Notes: generated by a model from the letters alone, not told the origin. Positions 1 to 7,112 are shown, numbered from the stretch's first letter. The stretch: DNA of 10,569 bases from Nitrospira sp. (GCA_015904045.1 JABMDG010000061.1:1-10569); one strand, 5' to 3'. A program made the numbers and translations.

Positions 1-1
1 C

Positions 2-499
2 CAGGCCCCCTCGGTCTACGGGAACCTCTCCGTCTGGCAGAACCTGGATCTGTCGTTGAAGCGGGCGAGCAAAGGCGTGTTCCCCACGCTGATGGGCCGG
101 TCCACCCCGGCCGAGCGCGAACGGATCGGGGAGACGTTGGAGACCATCGGCTTGTCCGCGGACGTGCATACGCGGGCCGGCGCGCTCTCGCATGGCCAGA
201 AACAGTGGCTCGAAATCGGCATGGTGATCCTCCAGGATCCGTCCCTGTTATTGGTGGATGAGCCGGTGGCCGGCATGAGCGATACCGAAACCGAGCAGAC
301 CGGGCGGTTGCTCCAATCGCTGGCGGAGAAACATGCGATCGTCGTCATTGAGCACGATATGGACTTTGTCCGGCAGATTGCGCGGATCGTGACCGTGTTG
401 GCCGAAGGCACCGTGATTTGCGAAGGCACGGTCGAGCAGGTGCAGGCCGACAATCATGTGCGGGAAATCTATCTGGGCCGGGCCAAGGTGGCGCATTGA
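2..499 (+). CDS. urtD: Urea ABC transporter ATP-binding protein UrtD, copy 1 (5' end outside window)
   Basis: One of the two cytoplasmic ATPases that drive urea import through the UrtBC permease. The visible 165 residues correspond to residues 90-254 of the complete copy at 2825-3589, with no gaps. They begin at the Q-loop glutamine and contain the signature LSHGQ, the Walker B stretch LLLVDE and the H-loop histidine in VVIEHD. The Walker A half lies off the left edge. About 9 of 165 residues differ from copy 2. In the first 120 aligned bases I count 9 differences, all silent, so both copies look maintained by selection. The stop is followed 34 bases later by urtE, the usual order. UrtD is close to the amino-acid transporter ATPase LivG; the urease genes downstream favour urea as substrate. 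Confidence 0.93.
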   Translation, partial: QAPSVYGNLSVWQNLDLSLKRASKGVFPTLMGRSTPAERERIGETLETIGLSADVHTRAGALSHGQKQWLEIGMVILQDPSLLLVDEPVAGMSDTETEQTGRLLQSLAEKHAIVVIEHDMDFVRQIARIVTVLAEGTVICEGTVEQVQADNHVREIYLGRAKVAH

Positions 500-533
500 G
501 CGCCCGCCCGGCGAGCGGAGTCTGACCACGACC

Positions 534-1253
534 ATGGCCCTCACCCTGGAACTGACCAACGTCAACGCGTACTACGGCGAAAGCCACATTCTCCGGAACG
601 TCTCCTTTACCGTCGAGCCGGGGGAAGTGGTCTGCCTCATGGGGCGCAACGGCGTGGGCAAGACCACCACGCTCAAGACCCTCACGGGCCTGTTGCCCGT
701 CCGCTCCGGCACGATCACCTTTAACGGCCGGGACATCACGCACGAGAAGACGGATCGCCGGGCCAAGAGCGGGCTCGCCTATGTGCCCCAGGGGCGCGAG
801 ATCATTCCGCACCTGACGGTGCGGGACAATCTGCTCCTGGGCTATTGGAATCGCCCCGTCATCAGCGGCGATGTCACCGAACAGGACGCCTTCGACGAGG
901 TCTATCACTTGTTCCCCAAGCTCACGCAGATCTTGAATCGGCCCGGCGGGGTCTTAAGCGGCGGCGAGCAGCAGCAGCTCGCGATCGGCCGCGCGATCTT
1001 GTCGCGCCCCACGCTGTTGTTACTCGATGAGCCCACGGAAGGCATTCAGCCCTCGATTGTGGATCAGATCGAGGACGTGATCATCGGCTTTAAGCAGTCG
1101 CGGCGGTTTGCGATTCTCCTGGTCGAGCAGGGGCTGCATTTCGCCGCCCGCCTGGCGGAGAAATATGTGGTCATGGCCAAAGGCGCCGTCATGGCCGCCG
1201 GCAAAAGCGATCAACTCAACGCCGATATGGTCCGCCAGCATTTGACGGTCTAG
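534..1253 (+). CDS. urtE: Urea ABC transporter ATP-binding protein UrtE, copy 1
   Basis: Second ATPase subunit of the urea importer, 239 residues, the normal length for UrtE/LivF. Visible motifs: Walker A GRNGVGKTT (37-45), Q-loop in YVPQGRE (Q86), signature LSGGE (141-145), Walker B LLLLDE (161-166), and VEQ at 198-200 where other ABC ATPases carry the H-loop histidine; this is typical of the LivF/UrtE branch. I chose the ATG at 534 because the MALTLELTNV start matches the family N-terminus. The longer frame from 456 would run through the end of urtD. GGAG at 517-520 is a rather distant ribosome site. It follows urtD by 34 bases and is about 93% identical in protein to the copy at 3613-4347. 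No terminator with a T-run follows. Confidence 0.93.
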   Translation: MALTLELTNVNAYYGESHILRNVSFTVEPGEVVCLMGRNGVGKTTTLKTLTGLLPVRSGTITFNGRDITHEKTDRRAKSGLAYVPQGREIIPHLTVRDNLLLGYWNRPVISGDVTEQDAFDEVYHLFPKLTQILNRPGGVLSGGEQQQLAIGRAILSRPTLLLLDEPTEGIQPSIVDQIEDVIIGFKQSRRFAILLVEQGLHFAARLAEKYVVMAKGAVMAAGKSDQLNADMVRQHLTV

Positions 1254-1464
1254 CGGGCAGGACACCTGGTCGCTGTGTAGAACCGAATCGTGCAAACCAT
1301 CGCCGTGTTTGCCGTAGCGTGACAAAGGACGAGCTGCCTCGGCAGTCAATGCAGGGGGCACATGATGCCTACTCCTTCCCTCCTTCCCACGAGCATGTAT
1401 CAATTGCTTTGTCGGGCTGGATACTTGTTCGGGGCGGCCCACGTCTGTATCAAAGGAGGTGTGT

Positions 1465-1539
1465 GTGGCGGCTTCGCAGAGTGAGAGAATGATAAAGGAA
1501 GGTGCTGCTCAGCGTACATGCGGGGCGAAGCATCAATGA
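1465..1539 (+). CDS. Possible 24-codon leader ORF coupled to the next gene
   Basis: A near-perfect Shine-Dalgarno (AAAGGAGGT, 1452-1460) sits 4 bases before a GTG at 1465, which opens a 24-codon frame ending in TGA at 1537-1539. That stop overlaps an in-frame ATG of the following gene at 1536 (ATGA), the arrangement seen in translationally coupled genes. An internal ATG at 1489 is an alternative start. The peptide has no recognisable motif, and it is too short for codon statistics to help. The strong ribosome site is the main reason to list it. The preceding stretch 1254-1451 shows no gene, no convincing promoter and no terminator. Confidence 0.3.
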   Translation: MAASQSERMIKEGAAQRTCGAKHQ

Positions 1540-1556
1540 CAAGGGGGTGGAGCAAC

Positions 1557-1838
1557 ATGAATGTGAAAGGCTTCATCATAGAAGACGATCAAGGGCGGGA
1601 AGTGATGATGGTGTGCGAGCAACTGCAAGTGGGACCGGTGAAGACGTTTGCTCTCCGAGGATGGCAGCGGCGTCGGTTGGTTCCTCTGCAGTATACGGAA
1701 CAAGAACTTCACCAAATCATTAAGAGCATTGCGATTACGCTGAACGATCTCTTTATGAGCGTTCCAAGAAGTCATGAGGAGTCCGGTGACGAGGTCTCCA
1801 ATCAGCTGCGCATTGCAGCGCATATGTTGCGAGAGTGA
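1557..1838 (+). CDS. Hypothetical protein, about 93 residues
   Basis: I do not recognise this protein. From the ATG at 1557 it is 93 residues, with no signal peptide or membrane segment. It opens with a beta-like stretch (MNVKGFIIEDDQGREVMMV), followed by a basic patch (RGWQRRR) and a helical, mildly hydrophobic region around IIKSIAITLNDLF; the tail is charged. The start at 1557 is preceded by GGTGGAG (1546-1552) at 4 bases. Upstream in-frame ATGs at 1536 (overlapping the stop of the small ORF before it) and 1518 would add 7 or 13 residues and lack a good ribosome site. It lies between two copies of the urea transporter genes, with no evident link to urea metabolism. Confidence 0.6.
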   Translation: MNVKGFIIEDDQGREVMMVCEQLQVGPVKTFALRGWQRRRLVPLQYTEQELHQIIKSIAITLNDLFMSVPRSHEESGDEVSNQLRIAAHMLRE

Positions 1839-2034
1839 GGGGTGGGGCGGTTGTGTCATAAATTGAGTACATAGAAGAGGTCATAAAGTCGCGACCTCAT
1901 CTCCGGCCCGAGTCGCGCAAGAATGTTGAGTCTGTTCCGTTACTCTTTGTTCGATTGACCCTGGTAGAAATTATCCTCGCCGCACTTTGGTCGGTTGCAG
2001 TATGATACGGCTCCGCTTGCCAGAAAGGAGCCCG

Positions 2035-2427
2035 GTGCTGCAACAACGTATCGAAGAAGTGACCAAAGCCAATCAGAAATTTTATGACGCGTTTGAGGCT
2101 CTCGACATTGCCAAGATGGACGGGGTCTGGGCGCACCAGGAGTACGTCACCTGCATCCATCCGGGATGGACGCTTCGTTCCGAGTGGCCGAACGTGCGCG
2201 ACTCCTGGGTGCTTATCTTCAACAACACCTTCTCCATGAAGTTCGAGCTTACTGATGTGATGGTACAGGTGGCGGGCGACGTGGCATGGGTCGTGTGCGT
2301 CGAAAATATTACCACCCAGCAGTCAGATGAGCCACAGCAGGCCAAGGTCCTCGCGACCAATCTCTTTGAACGCATCGGCGACGAATGGCTGCTGATTCAT
2401 CATCATGGGTCGGCGGTGATGGGGTAG
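2035..2427 (+). CDS. SnoaL/NTF2-like domain protein
   Basis: A 130-residue protein with the NTF2/SnoaL fold pattern: an N-terminal helix (QQRIEEVTKANQKFYDAFEA), then a conserved-looking segment with CIHPGW and a tryptophan in DSWVLIF, alternating beta strands (VMVQVAGDVAWVVCVEN), and the ending EWLLIHHHGS. Similar small proteins (SnoaL_3/DUF4440-like) are often annotated as ketosteroid-isomerase-related; the actual substrate cannot be inferred. I chose the GTG at 2035 because AAGGAG (2025-2030) lies 4 bases upstream and the length fits the family. The ATG at 2002 would add 11 residues and the TTG at 1987 five more. It is a single gene inserted between copy 1 urtE and the truncated urtC. Confidence 0.82.
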   Translation: MLQQRIEEVTKANQKFYDAFEALDIAKMDGVWAHQEYVTCIHPGWTLRSEWPNVRDSWVLIFNNTFSMKFELTDVMVQVAGDVAWVVCVENITTQQSDEPQQAKVLATNLFERIGDEWLLIHHHGSAVMG

Positions 2428-2501
2428 CGCGCGGGTCCTGTCGCCGACCACCCTGGCCGTCCTCGCACCCCGCCCGGTGTAGGGACCCCGCTGCGGGCGG
2501 C

Positions 2502-2828
2502 CAGGCTGGGATCATTACCCCGGCGCAGATCGGCGTGCTGCCGTCGTTGGAAGTCGTCATCTGGGTGGCGGTCGGCGGACGGGGCACCTTGATCGGCGCG
2601 GTCGTGGGCGCCGTGGCGGTGAACTACGGCCGCAGCATCTTGACTAACTACTTTCCCGAAGCCTGGCCGTTCATTTTGGGCGGGCTGTTCGTTGTCGTGG
2701 TGACCCTGTTCCCCGACGGGCTGGTCGGCATCATGCGCAAGCTGTTTAGCCGCACGCCGGCCGCAGTCGAGGCGGGGCCGCCCGAGGCGCGCCCAACCGC
2801 CCCGCGGCCCGGAGGCGCCGTCACATGA
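2502..2828 (+). pseudogene. urtC: Truncated 3' remnant of urtC (urea ABC transporter permease)
   Basis: The reading frame from about 2502 encodes the last ~108 residues of an UrtC-type permease: GIITPAQIG, EVVIWVAVGGRGTLIGAVVG, NYGRSILTNYFPEAWPF and LFPDGLVGIM are typical of the UrtC C-terminus and hold about two membrane segments. Full UrtC is usually over 300 residues, so most of the permease is missing. Homology stops sharply near 2501; upstream in the same frame lies unrelated, proline- and arginine-rich sequence and the end of the SnoaL-like gene. No ribosome site precedes a plausible in-frame start; the frame is open back to an ATG at 2385, but that lies inside the SnoaL-like gene. The stop overlaps the urtD start as ATGA (2825-2828), preserving the original operon junction. 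Almost certainly a non-functional remnant. Confidence 0.85.
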
Positions 2829-3589
2829 CCCCCGAAGGCCTCATTCTCAAGTGCGAAAACGTCGTCATGGACTACGACGGCTTCAAGGCGCTCAATAACT
2901 GTAACTTCAGCGTGCAGTACAACGAGCTGCGGGTGGTGATCGGGCCGAACGGCGCGGGCAAAACGACGCTATTGGATGTGATCTGCGGGAAAACCCATCC
3001 CACGTCCGGCAGGATCACGTTCGGCAACAACATCAACCTGATCGGCAAGAATGCGGAGGATATCACCAAGCTGGGCGTGGGGCGGAAGTTCCAGGCGCCC
3101 TCGGTCTATGGGAACCTCTCCGTCTGGCAGAATCTGGATCTGTCGTTGAAGCGGGCGAGTAAAGGGGTGTTCCCCACGCTGATGGGCCGGTCCACGCCCG
3201 CGGAGCGGGAGCGGATCAGCGACACGCTGCAGACCATCGGCTTGGAAGCGGACGCGCATACGCGCGCCGGCGCCCTGTCGCACGGCCAAAAACAATGGCT
3301 CGAAATCGGCATGGTGATCCTCCAAGATCCGTCGCTCCTCCTGGTGGATGAGCCGGTGGCCGGCATGAGCGACAAAGAAACGGAACAGACCGGCCAATTG
3401 CTTCAGTCGCTGGCGAAGAAGCATGCGATCGTCGTCATCGAGCATGACATGGACTTTGTCCGGCAAATCGCGAAGATCGTCACGGTGCTGGCCGAAGGGA
3501 CCGTCATTTGCGAAGGGACGGTCGAACAGGTCCAAGCCGACAACCATGTGCGGGAGATCTATCTGGGGCGAGCCAAAGTGGCGCATTAG
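2825..3589 (+). CDS. urtD: Urea ABC transporter ATP-binding protein UrtD, copy 2 (complete)
   Basis: Complete 254-residue cytoplasmic ATPase of the urea importer. Motifs in order: Walker A GPNGAGKTT (40-48), Q-loop in GRKFQAPS (Q90), signature LSHGQ (151-155), Walker B LLLVDE (171-176) and the H-loop histidine in VIEHD (H207). The ATG overlaps the stop of the urtC remnant (ATGA), which fixes the start and shows the original urtC-urtD coupling. It aligns without gaps to the partial copy at 2-499, and the differences between them are mostly silent. With its own urtC destroyed, this copy would need a permease encoded elsewhere, plausibly the one expected upstream of copy 1. Confidence 0.96.
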   Translation: MTPEGLILKCENVVMDYDGFKALNNCNFSVQYNELRVVIGPNGAGKTTLLDVICGKTHPTSGRITFGNNINLIGKNAEDITKLGVGRKFQAPSVYGNLSVWQNLDLSLKRASKGVFPTLMGRSTPAERERISDTLQTIGLEADAHTRAGALSHGQKQWLEIGMVILQDPSLLLVDEPVAGMSDKETEQTGQLLQSLAKKHAIVVIEHDMDFVRQIAKIVTVLAEGTVICEGTVEQVQADNHVREIYLGRAKVAH

Positions 3590-4347
3590 CCGCAGAACGG
3601 AAACCATTGGCGATGGCACAAGAGACCACACGGCTCATGCTGGAACTGCACAACGTCAACGCCTATTACGGCGAAAGCCACATTCTCCGGGACGTCTCCT
3701 TTACGATCGAGCCGGGCGAAGTGGTCTGCCTCATGGGGCGGAACGGGGTCGGGAAGACCACCACGCTGAAGACCTTGACGGGGCTCTTGCCGGTGCGCTC
3801 CGGGACGATCACCTTCAACGGCAAGGACATCACGCACGACAAAACGGATCGCCGGGCCAAAGGCGGCCTCGCCTATGTGCCCCAGGGGCGGGAGATCATC
3901 CCGCACTTGACCGTTCGGGAGAACCTGTTGCTCGGCTATTGGAACCGGCCCGCGATCAACGGCGATGTCTCCGAGAAGGAGGCCTTCGACGAGGTCTATC
4001 ACTTGTTCCCGAAGCTCACCCAGATTCTGAATCGGCCCGGCGGGGTCTTAAGCGGCGGCGAACAGCAGCAGCTGGCGATCGGCCGCGCCATCCTGTCATG
4101 CCCCAAATTGCTGTTGCTGGACGAGCCCACGGAAGGCATTCAGCCCTCGATCGTGGACCAGATCGAGGACGTGATCATCGGGTTCAAGCACTCGCGGCGG
4201 TTTGCGATTCTGTTGGTCGAACAGGGGCTGCACTTTGCCGCCCGGCTCGCCGAAAAATACGTGGTCATGGCCAAAGGCGCCGTCATGGCCGCCGGCAAAA
4301 GCGATCAGCTCAATGCCGACATGGTCCGGAAACATTTGACGGTCTAG
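3091..4347 (+). repeat. Diverged direct duplication of the urtDE block (partner at 1-1253)
   Basis: Bases 1-499 align without gaps to 3091-3589, and the urtE genes align over their full length apart from five extra N-terminal residues in copy 2. The 34- and 23-base spacers between urtD and urtE are not similar, nor are the sequences after the two urtE stops. The level of silent change shows the duplication is old, or that one copy came from a related strain; it is not a recent tandem repeat. Confidence 0.9.
3613..4347 (+). CDS. urtE: Urea ABC transporter ATP-binding protein UrtE, copy 2
   Basis: Second ATPase of the urea importer, 244 residues from the ATG at 3613. Motifs: Walker A GRNGVGKTT (42-50), Q-loop in YVPQGRE (Q91), signature LSGGE (146-150), Walker B LLLLDE and the family-typical VEQ in place of the H-loop histidine. 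It lies 23 bases after urtD. The start is uncertain: the ATG at 3637 gives MLELHNV, closer to copy 1, and neither start has a clear ribosome site. About 16 of 236 aligned residues differ from copy 1, mostly conservative; the serine-arginine before the Walker B region in copy 1 is serine-cysteine here. No terminator with a T-run is visible; a short palindrome follows the stop. Confidence 0.94.
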   Translation: MAQETTRLMLELHNVNAYYGESHILRDVSFTIEPGEVVCLMGRNGVGKTTTLKTLTGLLPVRSGTITFNGKDITHDKTDRRAKGGLAYVPQGREIIPHLTVRENLLLGYWNRPAINGDVSEKEAFDEVYHLFPKLTQILNRPGGVLSGGEQQQLAIGRAILSCPKLLLLDEPTEGIQPSIVDQIEDVIIGFKHSRRFAILLVEQGLHFAARLAEKYVVMAKGAVMAAGKSDQLNADMVRKHLTV

Positions 4348-4354
4348 CCCCTGT

Positions 4355-4366
4355 TATTCATGAATA
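4355..4366. other. 12-bp perfect palindrome after urtE
   Basis: TATTCATGAATA reads the same on both strands and starts 7 bases after the urtE stop. It has no loop and no T-run, so it is not a terminator. It could be a protein-binding dyad or chance; the AT-rich composition contrasts with the neighbouring genes. Confidence 0.25.
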
Positions 4367-4430
4367 TGTCTGCTGCAATCGTCGGTCTCTGCGAGCCAAG
4401 ACGCAGCCACTCCTGTCCCGACCTTCGTTA

Positions 4431-4593
4431 CTCGCATCTCGTGAAGCGCAGGACGGAATAAGAGTGTGCCGCATCTTTGTTTGCGAGATACGGTTCGACC
4501 CTTCGATGGACTCAGGGTCCAGAGCTGTGTTGAGGGACAGGCTCACCGTCCTGAGCATAGTCGAAGGACGAGATACGCTTCACGAGATACGAG
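4431..4593. repeat. Intergenic inverted-repeat block
   Basis: CTCGCATCTCGTGAAGCG (4431-4448) is matched on the opposite strand by CGCTTCACGAGATACGAG (4576-4593), 17 of 18 positions. Between them lies a palindromic element with flanking direct repeats, listed separately. The whole gap 4348-4652 has no gene; its other parts (4367-4430 and 4594-4652) show nothing I can name. Repeats of this CGAGATACG type look like dispersed intergenic elements, but only this block is in view. Confidence 0.65.
4493..4568. repeat. Palindromic MITE/REP-like element with 9-bp direct repeats
   Basis: CCTTCGA (4500-4506) pairs with TCGAAGG (4561-4567), and CTCAGG (4511-4516) pairs with CCTGAG (4550-4555), forming an imperfect long hairpin. 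The right half, read on the minus strand (CTCAGGACGGTGAGCCTGTC), matches a palindromic motif common between genes in many environmental bacteria. The element is bounded on both sides by the identical 9-mer CGAGATACG (4484-4492 and 4569-4577), as a target-site duplication would be. A third copy at 4583-4591 belongs to the outer inverted repeat, so the 9-mer may instead be part of a larger repeat unit. Confidence 0.6.
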
Positions 4594-4652
4594 CATTTGA
4601 GCGATTTCGCGATGAATCGTGATGAATAACGTGGGCTGAAGGGCCTGTTGCT

Positions 4653-4827
4653 ATGCCATCCGGCCGGTCTTCTCCTGATGCTCCATCGTCCCCGCGGGCG
4701 GCGGCTTTGGCCGTGTTACTTGCCTGCCAATCACCGGACACGCTGCTTGATGATCAGATGGAGCGGAGCGCTGCGGATTTCCGGTTGGACTCTCGCGATC
4801 GCGGCCTGGCGATGGAGCTGGCCTATG
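4653..4827 (+). pseudogene. rsmB: 5' fragment resembling rsmB (16S rRNA m5C methyltransferase)
   Basis: The frame from the ATG at 4653 reads SPRAAALAVLLACQSPDTLL, then ERSAADFRLDSRDRGLAMEL and AYG. This is the pattern of the NusB-like N-terminal domain of RsmB (Ala-rich helix, then L-D-xRDRxLAxELxYG). Only about 59 residues are present; RsmB is normally over 400 and the methyltransferase domain is absent. The match ends at AYG near 4827, where the sequence turns into the last codons of ureA. In the rsmB frame it then runs through the ureB start as meaningless residues. No strong ribosome site precedes it. The assignment rests on pattern memory over a short domain. Confidence 0.6.
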
Positions 4828-4857
4828 GTGGTGACGGTACACGATCCGATCCGATAA
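4825..4857 (+). pseudogene. ureA: 3' remnant of ureA (urease gamma subunit)
   Basis: Read from 4825, the codons give MVVTVHDPIR and a TAA stop at 4855-4857. V-TVHDPIR is the characteristic C-terminus of UreA, and it lies where ureA belongs, 51 bases before ureB. The other ~90 residues of the gamma subunit are gone, replaced by the rsmB-like fragment in a different reading frame (rsmB frame 4653, ureA frame 4825). The exact breakpoint is blurred by a short GGTG repeat around 4826-4831. Confidence 0.72.
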
Positions 4858-4908
4858 GCGGGCAGCCGACAAGGGGTCGTCATTTCCAATCCGCCGAGGA
4901 GGATACCG

Positions 4909-5391
4909 ATGCCGAAGAAGAGCGCCAGCGCCTCAAAGAAAGCTCAGCGCGCGACTCAGAAAAAAGGGAGCTCGTTGGCTGCTGCGATCAAGATCGAGTT
5001 GGCCAAACCGGTTGTTCCTGGGCAAATTCACTTCGCAGCCGGCGACATCGAACTCAACGCGGGCCGTCCGACCAAGGAATTGCTTGTTGCCAACACGGGT
5101 GATCGGCCGATCCAAGTCGGTTCTCATTGTCATTTTTTCGAATCCAACCGCGCGCTCACGTTCGACCGCGAGCAGGCGTTCGGCTTTCGGCTGTGCATTC
5201 CAGCCGGGACGGCGGTGCGGTTCGAACCAGGAGAAGAGAAACGCGTGACGGTTGTTGCCTTGGCGGGAAAACGGATTGCCTATGGAATTAATGGGTTGAC
5301 CGCTGGATCGTTGGATGATCCGGCGGTCAAAGCGAAAGCGCTGGCGCGGGCCGCTGAGCAGGGATTTTCCGGGAAAGGAGGGAAGCGGTGA
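4909..5391 (+). CDS. ureB: Urease beta subunit UreB, with Lys-rich N-terminal extension
   Basis: Structural beta subunit of nickel urease, 160 residues. The core begins near residue 36 ([18 protein letters not shown]) and continues with [43 protein letters not shown] and [12 protein letters not shown], all typical of UreB. Family members are usually 100-120 residues; the first ~35 here are an added lysine/alanine/serine-rich segment ([18 protein letters not shown]). The start is well supported by AGGAGGA (4897-4903), 5 bases upstream, and no in-frame ATG exists nearer the core. In SHCHFFE a cysteine replaces the tyrosine usually found between the two histidines. The stop overlaps the ureC start (GTGA). 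Complete ureA is absent upstream. Confidence 0.95.
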   Translation: MPKKSASASKKAQRATQKKGSSLAAAIKIELAKPVVPGQIHFAAGDIELNAGRPTKELLVANTGDRPIQVGSHCHFFESNRALTFDREQAFGFRLCIPAGTAVRFEPGEEKRVTVVALAGKRIAYGINGLTAGSLDDPAVKAKALARAAEQGFSGKGGKR

Positions 5392-7112
5392 AGATTCCAC
5401 GGAAACAATATGCGGATCTCTTCGGTCCCACGGTAGGCGACCGCATCCGGCTGGCCGATACGGAGCTGCTGATCGAAATCGAAAAAGACTTCACGTCGTA
5501 TGGAGACGAGGCGGTCTTCGGCGGCGGCAAGGTGATCCGAGACGGGATGGGCCAGTCGCCCGGCGCCACGAATGCGAGCGGGGCGCTCGACACGGTGATT
5601 ACGAACGCGGTGATTCTCGACCATTGGGGCATCGTCAAGGCGGATATCGGCATCAAGGACGGGCGCATCGTCGGCATCGGCAAGGCCGGCAACTCCGATC
5701 TCATGCCGAATGTGACGCCGGGCATGGAAATAGGGGCCGGTACGGAAGCCATCTCGGCGGAGGGCTGCATCGTCACGGCCGGTGGGGTGGAAACCCATAT
5801 CCATTATATTTGTCCCCAACAGTATTGGGAGGCCTTATCCGCGGGTATTACAACCATGATCGGCGGGGGAACCGGTCCGGCCACCGGCACCAACGCCACG
5901 ACCTGCACGCCGGGGCCCTGGAATATCCACCGGATGCTGGAGGCGTCGGACGGAATTCCGATGAATCTCGGGTTCCTCGGCAAGGGCAACGCCTCGCAGC
6001 CCGGAGGATTGGACGAACAGATCGAGGCCGGGGCGATTGGAATGAAGCTGCACGAGGACTGGGGCACCACACCGGCGGCAATCGATACCTGTTTGAGCGT
6101 TGCAGAACGGTACGATGTCCAGGTGGCGATCCATACGGATACGTTGAACGAGGCCGGCTTTGTGGAGGACACGGTCAAAGCATTCAAGGGCCGGACGATC
6201 CACTCGTTCCATACCGAGGGGGCCGGAGGCGGCCACGCGCCCGACATCATCAAGGTCTGTGGCGAGGCGAATGTGTTGCCCTCCTCCACGAACCCGACGA
6301 TGCCCTTCACCGTCAATACCATGGACGAGCATCTGGACATGCTCATCGTCTGCCACCATTTGAACAAGCGGGTGCCGGAGGATGTCGCGTTTGCCGAGTC
6401 CCGCATCCGGCGCGAGACCATCGCGGCGGAAGATGTGTTGCACGATCTCGGCGCGATCAGCATGATGTCCTCCGATTCGCAGGCGATGGGACGGTTGGGA
6501 GAAGTGATCATCCGAACCTGGCAGACGGCGCATAAGATGAAGGTGCAGCGCGGACATCTCGCGCCCAAGAGCGGGAAGGATTGGGCGCAGGCCGACAACT
6601 TCCGGGCAAAACGCTACGTGGCAAAGTACACGATCAATCCCGCGGTCACCCACGGCATCGCGCATGAAGTGGGGTCGGTGGAAACCGGGAAAATTGCCGA
6701 TTTGGTGATCTGGAAGCCGGCTTTCTTCGGGGTGAAACCGGAGATGGTGTTGAAAAGCGGCTTTATTGCCCAGGCGCAGATGGGTGATCCCAATGCCTCG
6801 ATTCCGACCCCGGAGCCGATCATCAGCCGGCCGATGTTCGGTTCGTTCGGACGGGCGCTCTACAGCACCAGCCTGACCTTTCTTTCACAGGCGGCGCTGG
6901 ACAAAGGGATTCCGAAGAAGCTCGGATTGCAGAAACGTGTCGCGGCCGTGAAGCATTGCCGAAACATCAAGAAACGCGACATGAAACTGAACGATTATCT
7001 GCCGAACATCGAAGTCGATCCGGAGACCTATGTTGTCACGGCGGACGGGGTGCGGCTCACATGCGAGCCGGCGATCGTGCTGCCGATGGCGCAGCGGTAT
7101 TTTCTGTTCTGA
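5388..7112 (+). CDS. ureC: Urease alpha subunit UreC (catalytic)
   Basis: Catalytic subunit of urease: urea plus water to ammonia and carbamate at a dinickel centre. The 574 residues match the usual ~570. Metal and catalytic residues are all in place, offset by 3 from Klebsiella numbering: H137 and H139 ([10 protein letters not shown]), carbamylated K220 and H222 (GMKLHEDWG), H249 (AIHTDTLNE), H275 ([14 protein letters not shown]), flap C322-H323 (VCHHLNK) and D363 ([11 protein letters not shown]). The GTG start at 5388 overlaps the ureB stop by 4 bases and follows AAAGGAGGG (5374-5382). Nothing suggests inactivation of this gene. A short hairpin overlaps the stop codon. Confidence 0.98.
   Translation: MKIPRKQYADLFGPTVGDRIRLADTELLIEIEKDFTSYGDEAVFGGGKVIRDGMGQSPGATNASGALDTVITNAVILDHWGIVKADIGIKDGRIVGIGKAGNSDLMPNVTPGMEIGAGTEAISAEGCIVTAGGVETHIHYICPQQYWEALSAGITTMIGGGTGPATGTNATTCTPGPWNIHRMLEASDGIPMNLGFLGKGNASQPGGLDEQIEAGAIGMKLHEDWGTTPAAIDTCLSVAERYDVQVAIHTDTLNEAGFVEDTVKAFKGRTIHSFHTEGAGGGHAPDIIKVCGEANVLPSSTNPTMPFTVNTMDEHLDMLIVCHHLNKRVPEDVAFAESRIRRETIAAEDVLHDLGAISMMSSDSQAMGRLGEVIIRTWQTAHKMKVQRGHLAPKSGKDWAQADNFRAKRYVAKYTINPAVTHGIAHEVGSVETGKIADLVIWKPAFFGVKPEMVLKSGFIAQAQMGDPNASIPTPEPIISRPMFGSFGRALYSTSLTFLSQAALDKGIPKKLGLQKRVAAVKHCRNIKKRDMKLNDYLPNIEVDPETYVVTADGVRLTCEPAIVLPMAQRYFLF

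Noticed and set aside
1404..1425. TTGCTT and GATACT before the small ORF
   Set aside because: The spacing of 10 bases is too short for a sigma-70 promoter.
1877..1898. GAGGTC/GACCTC hairpin containing the GTCGCGAC palindrome after the hypothetical gene
   Set aside because: The 6-bp stem has a 10-base loop and no T-run, so it does not qualify as a terminator.
3423..4622. A 399-codon open frame across urtD, urtE and the following gap
   Set aside because: It overlaps two well-supported genes in another frame, is rich in Arg/Gly/His as expected for an out-of-frame GC-rich reading, and matches no family.
5315..6535. A 406-codon open frame inside ureC
   Set aside because: Out-of-frame shadow of the catalytic urease gene; its composition is typical of such shadows.
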